Source: an uncultured Oxalobacteraceae bacterium (GTDB lineage: Bacteria; Pseudomonadota; Gammaproteobacteria; Burkholderiales; Burkholderiaceae_D). From it: DNA of 14,760 bases. Where the stretch lies: contig CALKVB010000535.1 of NCBI GenBank assembly GCA_937996605.1, forward strand, positions 1 through 14,760, read 5' to 3'. Of the stretch, positions 13,501 to 14,760 are shown piece after piece. Under the pieces are notes generated by a model. It was not told where the DNA came from and did no database searches. It saw only the letters and a list, made by a program, of their open reading frames with translations. Made by a program: the position numbers and the translations under genes. Each line of letters begins with the position of its first letter. Position 1 is the stretch's first letter.

Positions 13501-13558
13501 TGAGGTAGGTCTTGACGTGATGATGACGAAATAAAAAGTTGTTATCATCATTACCTCA
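13501..13558. repeat. Long imperfect hairpin upstream of the RING genes
   Basis: The outer arms TGAGGTA (13501-13507) and TACCTCA (13552-13558) pair perfectly; the inner arms TGATGATGAC (13518-13527) and GTTATCATCA (13541-13550) pair with one G-T wobble. Nine unpaired bases are bulged on the left. The 13-base loop contains AATAAAAA. It lies between the reductase hairpin and the RING gene and could be a second 3' signal, or a regulatory element of the RING genes. Confidence 0.5.
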
Positions 13559-13568
13559 TTTGTTCTTT

Positions 13569-13635
13569 GGTTTCGTATACTTGTACAACTTCAATCAACG
13601 ATTGTATTCGTGGCGTATTGGAGTATGGAGTCGAA
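13569..13635 (+). promoter_or_regulatory. Conserved upstream block of RING gene 1
   Basis: The bases before the ATG at 13636 match those before the second RING gene (14252-14312) in the pattern GGTTT..ATACTT..ACA.CTTC.A.CAAC.ATTGTATTC.TG.GCGTATT. The conservation outside the coding region suggests a shared promoter or leader that was copied with the gene. Small insertions differ between copies. Confidence 0.45.
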
Positions 13636-14220
13636 ATGCAAGATACCGTCGTGGGTGAAAAAAGGAAATACCCGTTTGACGAGGTCGATATACAATGCAG
13701 CATCTGCAAAGAGTTGTTGTTTGACCCACGATCCTTTCCTTGCAACCACATGGTCTGTCTACCATGTAGTCTTCTGATGAAAAGCGGACAATCTTGCCCT
13801 GAATGCCAACACCCCAAGAGATCGGATGGGAAGATGCCCAAAAACCATCTTGTTGCTAAGTTAATTGCATCATGCTATCCGGAAGAGTACGAAAAGCGAA
13901 GGAAAGAACACGAAATCGACCTATGGATTGAGGAAAAGAGAAACAGTTTGACCGATCTTCGCATTACCTATGGACACATCAGTCGAACAGAAATACTTCA
14001 GATTGTGAAACGGTTGGAAAGTGTTGATGCCTTTACAAACTTTAACAGCAGTCGGGTGGGCGAAGCTCTTTCAAAATCATGCAATGTGATTTTTTGCGAT
14101 GCGAATAGACTGCAAGTCACGCTAAATACGGAAGATTCGTATTTTCTTTGCATTTGGAAAGGCGCGATGTTGTATTTCTCAGATCGAGGAACGGAGTGGT
14201 TGAAAAAAGAGCCGCTATGA
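13636..14220 (+). CDS. RING-finger protein, copy 1
   Basis: A 194-residue protein with a C3HC4 RING finger at residues 21-57: C21 and C24 (CSIC), C36, H38, C41, C44 and C54, C57 (CPEC). The residues DIQCSICKELLFDPRSFPCNH are typical of E3 ubiquitin ligases. A basic, lysine-rich linker (PKRSDGKMPKNH) leads to YPEEYEKRRKEHEIDLW (81-97), then a C-terminal region (about 100-194) of helix followed by strands (VIFCDANRLQVTL, SYFLCIWKGAMLYF) with no recognised domain. That tail is probably a substrate-binding module, by inference. The start is the ATG at 13636; an extension upstream has only a TTG start at 13567 and lies in a conserved non-coding block. Its tandem paralogue begins 92 bp downstream. 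Confidence 0.85.
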   Translation: MQDTVVGEKRKYPFDEVDIQCSICKELLFDPRSFPCNHMVCLPCSLLMKSGQSCPECQHPKRSDGKMPKNHLVAKLIASCYPEEYEKRRKEHEIDLWIEEKRNSLTDLRITYGHISRTEILQIVKRLESVDAFTNFNSSRVGEALSKSCNVIFCDANRLQVTLNTEDSYFLCIWKGAMLYFSDRGTEWLKKEPL

Positions 14221-14251
14221 ACTCGCGAACTGTATCGAATGGAAATTGGCT

Positions 14252-14312
14252 GGTTTTGCATACTTAAACACCTTCTACCAACCATTGTATTCATGAGCGT
14301 ATTCAAGTTGAA
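14252..14312 (+). promoter_or_regulatory. Conserved upstream block of RING gene 2
   Basis: This block is the second copy of the sequence at 13569-13635, with ATACTT, ATTGTATTC and GCGTATT kept in the same order, about six bases shorter. It ends GTTGAA before the ATG, as the first copy ends GTCGAA. Its conservation fixes the start of the second RING gene at 14313. Confidence 0.45.
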
Positions 14313-14760
14313 ATGGCTGAAAAAAGGAAATACCCTTTTGATGAGATTGATTTTCAATGCAGCATCTGCAAAGAGCTGTTGTTTGAACCACGATCCTTTC
14401 CTTGCAACCACACAATCTGCGTTTCATGCAGCCATAAACTCAAAAAAGATCAAAAGTGTCCCGAATGTCAACAACCACCCAGAGCGGACGGGATGATGCC
14501 AAAAAACCATTTGCTCACCAAGATCATTTCAGCATGCTATCCGGAAGAGTATGAAAAGAGACGAATGGAATGCGAACTCGAATTGTGGTTTGACGCAAGA
14601 AAAACAACGCTTCGCAATCTGAAAATTAGATTCCACAGAATCAGTCGTCCAGAACTCTTGAACGTACTCAAGAAGCTGGACAGTATTGATGCATTTTCCC
14701 AATGGGACTCGGCAAAAATCCGATCTGTTATTTCTGATACGTGCAGCGTTTTACATTTCA
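14313..14760 (+). CDS. RING-finger protein, copy 2 (3' end outside window)
   Basis: The ATG at 14313 opens a frame that runs to the window end: 149 codons are visible. The RING finger is complete (C16, C19, C31, H33, C36, C39, C49, C52), with the same opening as copy 1, KRKYPFDE, and QCSICKELLFEPRSFPCNH. It continues with ACYPEEYEKRRMECELELW and SRPELLNVLKKLDSIDAF, clearly matching copy 1 to the point where the window ends. This is a tandem duplicate. Differences are greatest between the second and third zinc pairs (HKLKKDQ versus LLMKSGQ) and in the tail, so substrate choice may have diverged. A different frame begins with ATG at 14294 but lacks the RING. The end of the gene is not visible. 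Confidence 0.85.
   Translation, partial: MAEKRKYPFDEIDFQCSICKELLFEPRSFPCNHTICVSCSHKLKKDQKCPECQQPPRADGMMPKNHLLTKIISACYPEEYEKRRMECELELWFDARKTTLRNLKIRFHRISRPELLNVLKKLDSIDAFSQWDSAKIRSVISDTCSVLHF

Noticed and set aside
14239..14496. Plus-strand frame starting before the second RING gene
   Set aside because: It is out of frame with the RING motif; the frame from 14313 aligns with copy 1 throughout.
1..14760. tRNA genes, introns, inteins or transposase genes
   Set aside because: I looked for cloverleaf-like segments, breaks in conserved proteins and transposase motifs, and saw none; the reductase in particular is uninterrupted.

Overview
The window reads as a piece of a nucleocytoplasmic large DNA virus (Nucleocytoviricota, a 'giant virus' or relative). 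The evidence is one compact, intron-free stretch holding a PCNA-like sliding clamp, a eukaryote-type class I ribonucleotide reductase large subunit, and two proteins that look like poxvirus-type late transcription factors (VLTF2-like FCS zinc finger and VLTF3-like). Around them sit lineage-specific genes: ankyrin repeats, RING fingers, a dsRNA-binding protein, small membrane proteins and orphans. Genes are on both strands, often only a few bases apart, and several stop codons lie in or beside short perfect hairpins. I cannot place it in a family from sequence alone.

Layout. 1-1082 (minus): the first bases of one ankyrin gene, then a complete paralogue with 30-residue repeats. 1135-2322 (plus): a dsRNA-binding-domain protein and a histidine-phosphatase-superfamily protein. 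2326-4250 (minus): PCNA-like clamp, an unrecognised 329-residue protein, and a possible 50-residue membrane protein overlapping its start. 4296-4835 (plus): an orphan, followed by a run of small hairpins (4836-4912). 4973-5467 (plus): a miniature kinase-like protein overlapping tail-to-tail a minus-strand orphan (5393-5932). 6154-6426 (plus): a CxxC/acidic-tail protein, overlapping the end of a minus-strand 63-residue membrane protein. 6605-8474: VLTF2-like (minus) and VLTF3-like (plus) genes diverging from a 109-bp spacer that carries two CACGTG boxes. 8573-10204 (plus): a large P-loop ATPase of unknown role. 10245-10886 (minus): an orphan. 10907-13429 (plus): the reductase. 13636 to the end (plus): two tandem RING-finger paralogues, the second cut by the window end.

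How the genes may work together. The clamp and reductase serve viral DNA synthesis and dNTP supply; the VLTF2/VLTF3 pair would drive late transcription; the dsRNA-binding, ankyrin and RING proteins are the kinds often used to manage host responses and ubiquitination. The mini-kinase, ATPase and orphan genes look like accessory content between core genes. The most interesting non-coding signal is a recurring set of hairpins at gene ends, several with a TTC (or GAA) triloop, which looks like a hairpin-based transcription-end signal. Known giant viruses such as Mimivirus use hairpins in this way; here it is inferred from sequence only.
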